Assembly: GCA_012934845.2 (NCBI GenBank)
Contig: WNNJ02002413.1
Coordinates: forward strand, 124,001 to 188,000
Source: Pomphorhynchus laevis
Taxonomy: Eukaryota > Acanthocephala > Palaeacanthocephala > Echinorhynchida > Pomphorhynchidae
Direction of reading: 5' to 3'
Length of the DNA: 64,000 nt
Below, piece by piece: positions 36,636 to 51,600 of the stretch. The notes beneath the pieces are model-generated. The model did not search any database. It had not been told where the DNA came from and saw only the letters and a program-made list of their open reading frames with translations. The translations under genes and the position numbers were made by a program. Within the stretch, counting starts at the first letter, position 1, and every line of letters starts with the position of its first letter.

Positions 36636-39600
36636 ATTTAAAATAAACGTCATTTTTATGAATTGACTAATAAATAACAGACGTTGTATCAGAATAAGAA
36701 TTAGAGGTCATCAGGAGGAACTGCTATGCTATCAGGTTTCAGCCCCTAACTCCTCTACCCAACATAGCAGCGGGGCCAAATACATGCTAATGATGTATTT
36801 CCTCTGAAATAACTATCTAGTATCTTATTCTAATGCAAAGTATATTATTTATTATTCATCCATAAAAATTTGCCACTTAAGAGTTTAAATTTATTCTTTA
36901 TATTATTGTGTTGATTTATATATTTTACTATTTTCTGCTTGATGTTATTTTTATAGTAACCTAGTTTAAAATATGTATCTATTAAATTATTTAAATGATT
37001 TTGAAGAAAGCCAATATCATTACATATTGTTGCAATTCTTAAAATTTCATTATTTAATGTATTATATTTTATATTATATGGTATGCATGAATGCTCATGC
37101 AAAAATATGTTTCTTGTAAATTTAAATATGTCATCTTTACGATATAAATTAATAGTAGTTTTAGTTAATGTTAATTTAATGTTCATATCTAGATATACAC
37201 CTTCTTTATCATTAATATTGGTTTTATTAAGAATAAGGCTTTCTGGATAAATTTGTTCACTAATTGAATAAAAATTATTAGAATTAAATACACATATATC
37301 ATCAATGTATCGAAACATATATTTTATATATTTATATTGTTTAGATTTAGTTTTTACACAGTTATGAACAAATTCATATTCTATGAAGCTTAAAAACAAG
37401 TTAGCTATAATTAATAATTCATTAGGATTATAAATGTAAGAAAACATAGAATGCTCGTCTATGAAAATCTTTATTTCATAGACGTTTTAAATAGACATTT
37501 TTTCATATACGTTTTTCGTAGACATTTTTTCATAGACGTTTTTCATAGACATTTTTTAAATCGTTTTTTAACAAAAGTAAATTAAAATAAGTAAAAAATA
37601 AGATGTAAAGTTTGTGTAAATGAAATTGTTTTCGTTATTTCTACTTTATACCTTTTACACAGCGATAAGACATATGCAAATATGAGGCAGGATCCTTGCA
37701 TTTGTGTATGAATTGTTTAAGTAAGCTCATTGAACATCGGCTTAACCCATTACAACGCTCGCTTAACTTTGTCGTATAATCCATAACACAGTCGTCAAAA
37801 TCGGCACGACAACTATTAAAGATTTATAAAGTTACAACAATGTAAATATGATAAAGATTTACATTACCTTAATTTCCCAGTGTTTTTTGAATATTTTACA
37901 CCGTAATGACTGTGTCCAATTTGGATTATATCCGATTTACAGTCGATCTCAGTTGTACTTACACCCTCGGTTGTACATACAGTCAAAGCTTTCCATTCAC
38001 TGAAATCTACGGCCATTGTGATACCAATAAAATTTACAAGAATGGAGGACGCTATATATCGAGAAAGATAAATAATTGAATTTACAAAGGCTTCAAGTAT
38101 TTGTTTAGAAAAATAGAGCACACGCAAGTATTTTAATTTAATAAAAAGATGCTATTATTCTAATCTACAATTTTTTACTAAACTTGAGTAAATATCTTGC
38201 TTATAAATAAGTATGAGCATTTTCTAAATGTTAAATATCATATTTATTAAATACTCATTTCCATATTCAAAAAATATTTTAATTATAAATATAAAATACT
38301 AATAATATTAATATTAAATATAATATTAAATATTAATATAATAAAATAATAATATTAATATAAAAATATTAAATATTAATATTATAAAATAATAATATTA
38401 AAATATTAATATAATAATATTAAATATTAAATATTAATATAATAATATTAAATATTTAGTTGCTTGTATATAAACGAATTTTTGAATATTTAGTTTATAT
38501 TCCTTAAAACAAAAGTTATTCGATCATTGATAATTTGTCTCAAATCTTACTGACTGTATTTTTTATTTAAACGTCTTATATTATTTAATCGGTTTATTTT
38601 TACTAAAATAAATATCAGGAATGATTTATAATTTAAAAATTCATCTACAAAAATATTTTCAATTGTAAACATATCGAATAAGCATTATATTAGGTTATAA
38701 TCGTATTTGCGCTTGTTAATTTGTATAAAATACTTCTAATTATTTATAAAATTATTTAATAATTATATAATTTAATTTGTTATAATTATTAAATATAATT
38801 AAAAAATACAAAAGTTTTTATTATGCATTTTACAAATCAAGCATTTTTACCAAACATTTTTCAAATATTTAAATCAAGCATTTTTAAATACAGCCTTTAA
38901 ACAGTCAATTCATAAAAACAATATAATATTAATAAAGATATAACGTTTTGATTATATTATTAATATATCAAATTTCTAAATTTCTGCATATAAATTTTTA
39001 GCATATTCCGTGTACCAATTGATAAATTAGTTTTAACTCTAGCGTATTTCATAGCAACAAATAATAGGCGTAATACTATATATGAATAAACCAATTAATG
39101 TGTCATAAAATTAAGATTGTATAATGTATAAATTTAATAATATTCGATTGTATTTTAAATCAACTATAATATAATATAAATTTTATTTGATATTATTATA
39201 TTTTGATATTATTTAGTATAAATTTTAAATATAGAGTTCAAAATGCCATACTTTTTTATATTTTTATAAAAACATTGAAAAACATTTAGTAAAAAGCTAA
39301 TAAGAATGAGCAATACAAAAAGCAATACAAAATATGATTTCTTTAGAATCTTATAAGTCGCCGAGAATGTTGTCAACTCTGAAATCTTATGAGTCGCTGA
39401 TATTGGCACAGCTTTTCACATTTTATGAAGGCAACTTTGAGAAGCTCGTTTCATGTTCATAAAAACATTGAGAAATATTTAGTAATGAGCTTATTGCTTT
39501 AGCAAATGAGTTGAAATATATTTTTCACACATATTATATACACATAATAGTATCCTTTGTTCTGTATGATTGATTATATCAAATGTATAACGAGTTTACA

Positions 39601-42600
39601 AGACAGTATGCATAATCAATCTAATTAGATTAACAGATTATCTAAGAATAAATTCATAAAAGAAATTACCTGTAAGCACATGTAAATATGCCATAATACG
39701 ATATCCATCAAAGGAAATAAAAGATCATTCGTCTTATTTAAAATACAAAACGCTTCCAATTTTGTAGTTATATTAACACATCACTTGATATAAGTATATT
39801 TGACATCTAAAAATTCATTATAAAAAGGCATATAGTTGGCGCAAATTGGTTTTGATGTGACATAATACACATGAATGGCCATTAAACTATACATATTTGC
39901 AACAAATATCTAAAGTATCTAAGAAACGCAGACACGAAAAGCTTGCCCCTGTGGGTACTTAGAGCTCAGCGAATATACTTTCACAGCATTTGGTATATTG
40001 CCTGCAAGTATAAACTTTGATAATGATGATACCAATAGAAGATGGCGATATCAAATTTGCATCTGAAATGATAGCAAATCCTTGGGATTAGTAAAATTCA
40101 TTTTTAATAACTAAGATACAGTTATTATTTACCATCGTCGATTTGACAAATATTTAATTAAATTGTGAAAATTTAGTTTGATCTTTAATATTGCCAATTA
40201 ACAGGGAGAATTAGCAAAATCTTCTTGGTTATCGCAATATTTGTTTATTAGAATTGATGATAGCTGAAACGAATCAACAAAATTGTCTACAGCTATCGAT
40301 TTAACAAAGTGACGCCGTTGACTATCGGGGTTAAAATAACAGAATATTAATGAACATTGAGCATTCTTTCTTTGGAACTGAATGATAAACCAAAAATACA
40401 ATGCTAAATAAATAAAGTAAAAATAATATTGGCTTATGATCCAATTTGTTTAGTAAAACGCAAAATTCTATCTGACTAGTAGAAAACGAAACGTATAACG
40501 AAAGCTTTTCCAAAAATGGGTCACCATCAAAATCAAGGATTACTTATGCCAATCTTTAATGTTGACGGGAATGCAATCTTTGAAATGTTTTTCTACCGCT
40601 CCGTTGTCAATATTACGATAGTGTCCTTGTAGTTTATTGAATGCAATCAAACGATCAGGTGAAAGTATAGCTATTCTAATTTGCATCTTTTATCAACTAC
40701 ATTCCTAACAGGAAATGCATCCCGTCGCGTATAATTTTTCTATTAATAATGAATAAATTCCATAAACCAAAGCTGACAGCAGATTACAAACAAAGAACGC
40801 AGTTCTTTCCTTTTTAATTACACGCTCTATATTGTGAAAGGTTGGTTTTAAATTCAAACAGTGACTATACAGTTTATCATATGCTTACAACTGATTGGCA
40901 TGAAGCGCATCTACTCATCTGATTGTATTAGTTTAATCCGTAACAAAACTCAAAATGTGAAGATTTTTGATTGTGCCGAAGCTTATAATTTAAAAAACAA
41001 AAGCTCTTGGTTCTCATACATCAGAAAGTAGCAGAGCAGTGTAAGTAAAATTATATCCCATGGGAATGAATTTTGATATACAGAATTTGTACATTTAAAA
41101 AGCCTTTATTAAATATTTATCATATTTCTGAAAAATATGAACTTTGAGAAAAATTATCAAAAACGAATTATGACAACATATTGATGTGTTGTGATCGCTA
41201 GTGTTTCAAGTTGTCTTGATTGATCGTAATGTATAAATATTGTCGTGTAAATACGATATCGACACTAATATTGATATGCAAGGTCAATAATAATAAATAT
41301 TTTTCATCTTCGTGATTTTGTACTAAATAAAGCATTTCACCCTGAGATAAATATCTAGAATATTTCACAAGTAATGAAAAAGTTGATGAATCATTTGATT
41401 TTTATTTTACCGGATTTTTAAAATTATAATATATATAACTGGACGACTTTTATTCGTGATCCACTAATGGCAAAATTGCATTAAATTTGTATAAATTCAA
41501 AATGTATCGTTTTAGCATTTGCAATTTACAATAAATGGAAGCAATAAATTATTGCGACAAGTGATATGTGACATCCAGGATACAATAAAACTGTCAATAA
41601 AATCAAATGAATGTGTGGTTTTTTATTGTGAAGCAGAAAATTATTCGAATTTAAAGCTTGAAATGAAAACGAGATTATATAGAAAATTAGTTACAACAGA
41701 ATTAGAGAACGAACCAGATTGAAATACCAATTTCATAATTACCTTGTCTATTTAGATTAAAGCAGTAAAAATATTAGAAATTTAGAAAATCACGCGGATA
41801 TCAATTTATTGAAAAAAATAGTTTGAAAATTACAAATTGATAATTCAATAGTTAAATCAGATGTACACATTTTTATTTAGGAAATCAAAGGAAACTGAAA
41901 TTTTAGTGTTTCTGAAGAGACTAAAAATATTAAAAAAATATCAACTTTAAAATCAGCAAAAATTCGGTTTCTTAATAAATTAGTTTTTTTTTCTAATTAA
42001 AAATTATTATTTTATTATAAACAAAATTTTTTTAATAAATTAAAAATTTATTAAGAAAAAATTTATTTTTCTTAATAAATTAGTAACTTTTTCATTCATT
42101 ATTTGACCCACATTATTTATTAGAAAAATAATTAAAAAATATTAAAAAATTTATAATAAAAAAAATAAAAAATATTTAATTTCAAAAAATAGCAGGATTT
42201 TTTTAAAATTAAATTGGCAGCATAACGAATTATAACAAAAAAATATCATCGCTGCACATTTAGGTGAAAAGCTGAGTTATTGAACGTTTTCTATCTTTTC
42301 TGAAGATGTTTTCTAAGTTAGGTAATGAAATTTTACTCATACTTTATATGATCATATCACACTCAAGGAAGGCAGTTCTCACTATGCTAAATGTAATATG
42401 TACACTAGCAAATTATATATATACCAGAAACGATAGTTGGAGTGGGCACACATGACAGATATTATGGCACATTGTTTCTTGTAATACAACTCATCGTAAA
42501 AAACACATGATTAACAAAATTTAGAGATTGCACACTCAAAAACGCAGTGAACTATCTTTGAGTTGAAATCCCAGGAGTGCATTACAATAAAAACAGACAG

Positions 42601-45600
42601 CCGCGAAATTTACGTTGACCGTTTGTGACATTTCTTTCTTAAATATTTGTTAATATTAATTAAAACGTTGCTAGCAATTTACAAATGTCAAAACAAGAAG
42701 TGCTTAAAGCTTTGTAGGCGAACAGTTTGCGATACAGTTTTGAATTTTGAAAAAATATTAAAATGAAAGATAAGCGGAGTGTAGAATACCCCTATTAGTA
42801 GAATAGAATAGATGATATAGCTTATAAATAGAATATTAATAAAATAGTTTATCAATAAATTCAGCATAAGTAATACTTGTGTTATTAATAAGGATGATCA
42901 TCTTACTTATTCACTAGCTAAAAATTATATATTTCTCGGCTTACATATCTATAGGTCAACGGCGTTGCAGCAATAACACATTGTAAATACTCCATCAAGA
43001 CTAACAATCATAAACTTAGAGGCAATTGATGAATTGTAAAGATCTTCTTTTCAAATATATAGACAAACGATTTTAAAGTATATAACTGTTTCGTTGTAAG
43101 TGCTATGCCATGTATTAAATGGGTGTCTGCAATGAAAATAATTGTCTTTTTATTTACAGAGTATAACCTTGAAATAAAAGCAGTCAACATTTTCTTTCAA
43201 ACAGATATGCACGTTTCTTTAATTGTGTTTTCATATTCGCTTTTAAATTACGCGGTCAACTTCATTCATACCAATCAGTAAATACATTGTAATTGGAAAA
43301 AGCAATTCAAAATGTAGATGCAAGTGTAAATGCCATATCCTGTCAGGATCCTTGATTTCCTTAGCACACACTTATTGTGTTGGTTTGTCTATATATATTA
43401 AACAGTATTTTTGTAACTTTATTATGCGCAAATAATAAAATTTCGGAAATTCACAAAATAACAAAAATAAATTACGCTTTAGCCAATAAAACAAATCAAT
43501 TAAAAATACGTATCAACAATTTAGAAAGCCTGCGAAATTGCACAGTTGCACTGAAAATTCTAGATGAATTTTGCATTACACATACGCATGCGGTAATGTA
43601 TCATTTAAGTACAGTTCGGACATCCATTGGGACACTGCTTGATTCAGTTGGTAATTTGCCCCGGGAAATTGCCATATTACTGCAAATTACCGTAATAAAG
43701 GGTAAAATGCATTTCAGGGCGGTAACGAATTCATAGGCATTTAATAGGCAATTTTCTTTTGTACAAAACTGGAAAACTATCATGTTAAAGCTGAATTTAA
43801 TTACAAGCTTGACAGATAGCAAACTTTCAAAAGTTCTTATTGTAAACAAGGCTTTTAAGCAGAACTGACAATTATATTTTTATCAATAGTTGGTGTGGTG
43901 GATATAGCGGGTCAATTCACATGGCTGTATAATAGCTCATTTCCTTAACGTCTCGAATTGAAAATAATTTCATTTAAACCTTGTTTACAATCAGATAGTT
44001 GCAAATAGATTGATTGCTATCAAATTATTGCTAAATCGCTATTTGATGTAGAGCAAAAGCTATACTGTTCCTTTAAAAGTGAACTTAGGAATTAAAGTTT
44101 AACCTCATTAAATTTGCAAATTGGTCAATATCATGACAGCAGCAGTTAAGAATCATAATTCATCATCAACTGAATCATTACAATTGAATAATCAGAATGA
44201 TTCAAATAACTCACCATAACCTAATGGGACGTGAAGTTACATGACAAAATCACTTATTGAAATTAAATCTCTTACATAATTTATGATATTGAAAATATCC
44301 ATTTATTTATTCTTTTAGTTTTATAAATTTACAGGAACGAATAAATTAGTTTATTTTCTCCAAAAATAACGGTATTTAAAGGCTCCTGCCGTCATCTTAA
44401 GGAAACTACAAACAGTTTATCAAACACAAAACATCAAGTTGGCCATTAATCCGAAATACTCAAAATTTGTAACAAAGGAAAAAGCATCAAAGAAAACTAA
44501 TAAAACATGATATGAGATATTGAGAAAATACCTTTAAAGGATTTCAGTTACCGTTTTTTCAGTTGCCGATATGTTTTACCATTATTCGCAGAATTTATAG
44601 AAAACAAATAAATCATGATCGGAATGATTCAAATAACTTACCATAACCTAATCGTGTGTGAAGTTAAATGACAACATTACTTTTTAATATTATTAAAAAA
44701 ATCTATTTTTTATACGTATAGTTTTATAAAATTACAGGAAAGAAGAAATTGATTTTATTCCAAAAATTCTCACAATATTTTGATATTTTAAAATATCACA
44801 TTAGTTTTCGTTTAGTTATTTATTTATAATAAGCCGAGTAACTATATCTTAATTTTAAGTTTTATTGATTTGAATTCCTGATTATCGATCAATTCATCAA
44901 TTCAAGCTTCGATCAATTCCTAAATTGATCGAAGCTTTAGTCATTTAGCCTCTTCCCCCATTAATACAAGACTGGGTTCAGGTAAACGTACTTCCTCGTT
45001 TAATCCGGGAACAATAAAAATGTCAAAAAAAGAAGAAATGATATATCAAGAATGAAGACAAGATGGATGATAACTCACCTACCCGCAAGGGTGAGGAAAG
45101 TGGTCCCTTTGTTAGGGCTGAATGCGAGAAGTATAACCATCTCACATCTGGTCCAAACTAGTCCCAACTATTTACTTAAATAACCATTTATTTCTAATAA
45201 ATGGTTTTTTATTTTTTGTTACAACTTTTTAAGCTACTTTTACTTTAAAAAATAAATGAATTCATATTATAGTTTTGAAAATTTTACCCTATTTGAATTT
45301 AGTCACTATCCACCTTTTTTAATTTATAATTTTGGAGCAGGATCAATAACATACTATTGAAAATATTTATTGTAGTTTTGTGAATTTAAAGGACTGATTC
45401 AGGGACGAGGAAAGTCACTTTCCCTTAATATTCACTAAATTTAGTCAATATTCACATTTTTAAATTTAGTAAATATCCACCTTTTTATATTTAGTCATTA
45501 TTCAGCTTTCTAAATTTAGTCATTATTCAGCTTTCTAAATTTAGTAAATATCCACCTTTTTAAATTTAGTGAATATCCATCGTTTTAAATTTATAATTTT

Positions 45601-48600
45601 GGAGCAGGGTCAATAACATACTATTGAAAATATTTATTTCTTATAATTTTATATATTTACAGGAACGAGGAAATTAGTGTTTTTTGTCCAAAAATTACAA
45701 TATTTCGATAGCCACTGATATCACCTTCAGGAAAATTACAAACAATTTATTTAACACAAAAGAATAATATTTTTAATAAAATATTTAATATTTTATATTT
45801 AAAAAAATATAAAATATTTTTCATACACAAAAACAAAAAACTTACCAAAACTTACAAAATGTGATATTAATAAAACATCAAAACAAAAAATATAGTATAA
45901 ACTAAAACAAAAATAACATTCCTTTAAAAATCTTGGCATATTTGCTCTACACAGCAAAAACAAAAAAATAAATTCAGAATAATACCATTTATTACATATT
46001 TGAACGTCATGACGTGGAGAGCAATAAGATCTTAAGAAACAATCAACTTAGTGTTGCTGTTTCGACATATTGTGTTTCATCAGTAAAGGGTACATCCCCC
46101 ACTGGATCCAGAGGATGACCGCCAGACAGCCAACACAATATTCTTCAGATGTGCATACACTTAGTATATCCACAGGACCCACATCTAAAGGATATGTTTG
46201 CGTTGACTGTTTGGTTACTTGTTTTCTATCCATTCTTCCTGCACTCCACGTCCTAAAATTAAATTATGCTTTTAATTATGCTTTTATGCTTTTACAATTC
46301 GAATCGTTATAACTATACTCGAATACTATCATTGAAATTTTATTATCTGCTTATTTGTCATGAATAAAAATAAATAAACAATTTTAAAATAAAGTTCCTT
46401 ATTTAATAAATTTACAGAAACGTAGAAATTAGTGTTTTTTACAATTATTGCCTTCAGGAAAATTATTTTATTAAGCACAAGTTTTATTTTTAAAGATTTC
46501 AATTAAATTTATCAAATTAAATTTTTCAAAAAATGAGTGTATTACCTGAGATTACCTCTTGGATTTCTTATATTCTTAAAAATATTTAATTGCATAGGCA
46601 ATGCCACTATAATTTTGGAGCTAAAATCATTTACTATAATAATTTATCTTTGAGAGATTGGAATTAAATTATTGAAATTAGTTTAAGAAGATATGATTTT
46701 CTAGAATTTGCTATAAATAAATCTTACCACAAAAGTAATATTAAAAGAGTAATTATCGAATTCCCTAAACAAAAATATTTAAGAAATCCTTAGATAAATG
46801 AAAAATTGAATTATTTATCTAAAAACTTTACATGTAATAATAAATTATCGAATAATACTACTGATGTCTTTATTTATAATAAAAGGTTGCCCAAATCATA
46901 ATACTTTAAAGCAAAAACCTAAATTTAATGAATATTCTATAAAATTCCTTGTGATAGTTGAAATGGCTTCAACTATCACAAGGAATAAATTTTCAACTGT
47001 GATAGTTAGAAAAACGTATATGCCACAACAGAAATATAACCAAACAGCGAGGTATTATGTTAGAAGCTATTAATTATAACGAACAAGGTACTTTTATTTT
47101 AAATTTAAGTATTATTAATTGAATTCTTGATTGTAAATTTGATTTTAAATTTGAATTCCTTATGTTTTTAAATTAAATTTGTTTTGTTTTTCAGTTACAA
47201 TTTTACAATTTCCTTTATTTAATTGTATTTTCTACTAATTTTCATCTATTCTTTTAAGTTTTTGTATTTTTTTCATTTTCTTTTTTGTTTTTGTTGTACA
47301 TTGCTAATATACTGACATTTTCTTGTTATGTTATTTTCTTCTTTTCTTTCTATGACATTTTTGTTACATTTTAAATTTGTTTTCTCTGATTATTTTCTTC
47401 TTACCAATTTTGAGTATTTTGTATAAATGGCGAGCTTGATGCTTTCGTGTTTGATAAACTGTTTGTAATTTGGCTGAAGATGATAACAGGAGCTATTAAA
47501 ATATTGTAATTTTTGAAATAAAACTAATTTCTTCGATTCTTTAAATTTATAAAACTATAAAAAAATTCAATTATAAAATGATATATTATATAATTTTGAA
47601 AATTATATAATTATATTCTTATGATTGTGGCACGATATTATCCTCACAGGTATTGTTCCTATTTTGATACAGCAGGACGCTACTAATCAGCCTGGGTGGG
47701 TCTCATCAGCTGCTGACCCAGACCTACATTTCACGTTTCGACCCTTATTATCTGCTTTCTCCGTTGACTGATGCTGATCGGATTTGAACTCAGGACGTCT
47801 GTATCTTGATTCAACGCTACATCTACTTGGCTGGATGCTCCAGTAGTGTAGATATACATTTCCGTATATTACTCTTGCAGCCAGTCTAGTGGACGTAACA
47901 TTGAATCAAGATACAGACGTCCTGAGTTCAAATCCGATCAGCATCAGTGTACGGAGAAAGCGGATAATAAGGGTTGAAACGTGAAATGGTGGTCCGGGTC
48001 AGCAACTGATGATACCCACCCGGACTGATTAGTAGCGTCCTGCTGTACCAAGAATAGGAACAATACCTGTGAGGATAATATTATGCCACAACCAGAAGAA
48101 TTTAAACTCACAGATGTTTATTTTTAAACTCACTTTTAAAAATAAAATTTGATGAACTACTGATATTAATTTTAATTTTACTTGATTGCATATGTGATCT
48201 GAAATTCTTCTGATTACAATCAAAATTACTATCTTCTGATTACAATCAAAATTACTATCTTCTGATTACAATCAAAATAATTTTAGCTTAAGGAGTAAGC
48301 AGATAATAAGGGTCGAAACGTGAAGTGTATGTCTTGGTCAGCAGCTGATGAAACTTATTTAGGCGGATTAGTAGCGACCTGCTGGATAAAAAATAGGAAC
48401 AATACCCGTGAGTATAATGTCTTGTCACAATAAGAATAATTTCAGCTTACATATGCGATCAAGTAATATTCAGAAATGTAAATTTACACCACTGGAGAAG
48501 TTAGCCTAGTAGATGTTGGGTTGAATCGCGATACATACGTCCTGAGTTCAAATCCGATAAGCATCAGTGTATGGAGAAATCTGATAATAAGGGTAGAAAC

Positions 48601-51600
48601 GTGAAATGTATGTATGGGTCAGCAGCTAATGAGACCGACCCAGACTGGTTAGTAGCGTCCTGCTGTATTAAGAATAAGAGCAATACCTGTTAGGATAATA
48701 TCGTGCCACAATCAGAAGAATTTAAGCTCACAGATGCAATCAAGTTAAAGATAATTATATATTATACCGGGTGACCGAAAAAAATACAAAAAGATAGATA
48801 ATAGCAGGAGCTATTCTTCGCTCATGTATATTTATAAAATAAACAATTTCAGTAGAAAATTTATTTGATTTTTAATGGAAAATAAATAAAAGAATTTATT
48901 AAATAAATTTTCTATATTGCAATATTTCAATATTTCTATATTGCAATATATCATAATCTTGTATATCCTAGTCATTTTTAAAGTTTGTTTTTAAATTCGT
49001 CAAAGCTAATCCAACGTAACTTAATGTGATCACCATTGATCATTATTGTGTCCATCGAATCTTAGGTATTTTAATTAAAAATCTTAAAATTTGATATTTA
49101 CAAATTGTCAATAAAAAGCCGGGTAGAAAGTTTAAAAGTTTAAACGACCATAAAAATATTTTTTTCAATATTTCGACCAAAGAGGCCTATATAAAGTGGC
49201 TTATATTTTCATTGAATTTTTAAATTTTATTCATCTTAGAAATCTCCAGTTATTGTCATTCTTTACAAGTTTAAGACATAAAATAGTTATTTCATGGATT
49301 TAAAAATAAAACGAATTCCATCAAATATCTTGAAAAGTTAAAATAAAAAATTGAAATTTAAAATAATAGACAATTTTTACGAATTTACTAATAAATACCA
49401 GACGATGTATAAGAATAATTATTAGATGTCATCAGGACCTCTAATGTTTTATTTTTTGTAGAAAAATGAAAGAATTCAATCAAATATCTTCAAGGTTAAC
49501 TTAATGATGTGCAGCAATTAATTAAAAGGCAATTGACGACAATATGAACACAATAAAAACTAAAACATTAATAGATTTGGACAAGGACATCAGGCCTGCT
49601 GTGTTAACAAGAGTTGAAAACTCACATCCAAAAAAATGTAGAAGATGAATGCTTAATAAAGAACAATCGAGTGAACGACAGTAATCGTCCTGCTTAGAGT
49701 AAAGGCTTAATTATAAAGCAAGACCGTGTGTGGTTCTTTTTAAAAAGTAATTGTAAATGGATAGTGATGGCAGAGTTTAACTTATCGGTACTTACACATT
49801 AGTCATTCTTTACATCTTAAGGCTGACATAAAATCATGACGTGATAACTAAATAGTTTACATGATTACCAGTTCGAAATAAATTATGTCGGCTGATATGA
49901 AAGATATCATTTGTCGTTATTTGCAATATATTTGGAAAATATAAATTCAGTAGACACTTTTGATAGCAAGTACATGCAATTAATCTTGATAATACTATCA
50001 AATCAGATACATTAAAAAGAGATCACTAGTTTATTTAGTGAAATATACGAATTTAGCGGCAGGTATATACGATATTAATATTTTTGTATATGAACGATAA
50101 AATTATTAATTTTTTGAGTTAATAATTGTTTCTCTGTGCGCTTTTATATTAATAAGATAAGCTAACTGAGTCTGTCTTTTATATTATTTATAAATAAAAA
50201 ATAAGAATGCTAAATAAAATTTAAATAATTAAATAATTATAAATAATTAAAAAATAAATAATTGATTTATAAGATTTTATATAATTTATATCAAGTTAAA
50301 ATAAAAAATGTTAAATTACAAATTAAGGTCAATTTTTATGACCTTAATAATTAATAATTTATGACCTTAATTTTTAGTCATATTTTCTATAAGCAATTGT
50401 TTATCTGTGCTAACTGAATCTAATCATGTAACTGAGATATTGATAAATATAATTTAAACAATAAAATAATTAATAATTAAATAATACTATATAATTATTA
50501 ATAATTTAATAATTTTATATAATATTCTAATCTTAGTTTTATATTTTACAATTAAAACATCGTTACTGCTTTAAATTGCAGCCTTATTGCCACCTAAATT
50601 TAAAAATCAAATCAGATTTCAGAGATATTATATAATATTAGACGTATAACATTCAACAATGATGATTTCATGCCAATGATGAAATACATTATTGGCATCC
50701 ATTGTTCACTGTGTCGAGTTTACAAAGTTTTGTCGAAGACTGGTAATATAGATCCGATGATCACTAATACTTTTATAAACACAATATTACTGTATTTATA
50801 TCTACGTATTTAATATAATTATAAAATAATATAATTAAATAAAAATAAATAAATAAAATATATAAATCAATAAATCAAAATTAAATCATTAGATAATAAA
50901 TAATTATAAATAATTGTTATAAGATTTATATAATTTATATCAAGTTAAAATAAAAAATGTGAAATTACAAATTAAGGTCAATTTTTATGAATTGACAAAT
51001 AAATAACAGACGATATTTCAGAATAAAGATTAGAGGTCATCAAAAGGAATTATATTTACATTATACAAATTAAAATATACTACTTAATATACTATAATAC
51101 TTACAGTTAGTCATATTTTCAACGATAGCTTTTAAAAAAAGTACTGAAAAATGCAGATTTCATATACACGTTTAGATAAACAGATAGACGATAAATAATT
51201 TTTTATTTTATAATTAATTACTAAAAATTTATCCATCTGTAATTTCATTAATATTAATCTAAATAATTTTTTAGAATTAAAAAATATTAAAATACATAAT
51301 TTTAAAATATATAAAAATAGATTTCCAATGATTTATTTTTTCATGAATTTAAAAAAAATATTTCTTGAAAATGCGTTAAGTCATATTTATAATGTGTAAT
51401 TATACCCAATAAACGATGAAAAAAGAAATATTCAAATAATTAAAACGAGTAGAAAAGTCAGAAGCATTCCATTTATGGGAAGTGGCCAATAAGATATAAA
51501 TTACTTTGCCAGAAGGCGGCAAAAGACAAACGAGGTTATAATGTGGCGTTATTAACAAATTTAAGAAGACGCAATTGTGTTAGCAAGAGTGTCATCTCTG

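Larger units (their letters stand above)
44310..46480. repeat. Dispersed repeat family, several copies
   Basis: Copies at about 44310-44450, 44710-44790, 45640-45745 and 46400-46480, with an inverted copy at about 47440-47560. Shared order (plus strand): TTTTATAAATTTACAGGAAC, GAAATTAGT, TTTTGTCCAAAAATTACAAT, then a CCTGAAGATGA-type block on the opposite strand, and AACAGTTTATCAAACACAA. The opposite-strand CTGAAGATGA ... GCTATCGAAATATTGTA pattern is reminiscent of PLE 3' ends. Family assignment is open. Confidence 0.65.

Noticed and set aside
39209-39409. Minus-strand frame with a possible membrane segment ([17 protein letters not shown])
   Set aside because: Low-complexity A/T-driven hydrophobic run, no ATG, and a local duplication inside it.
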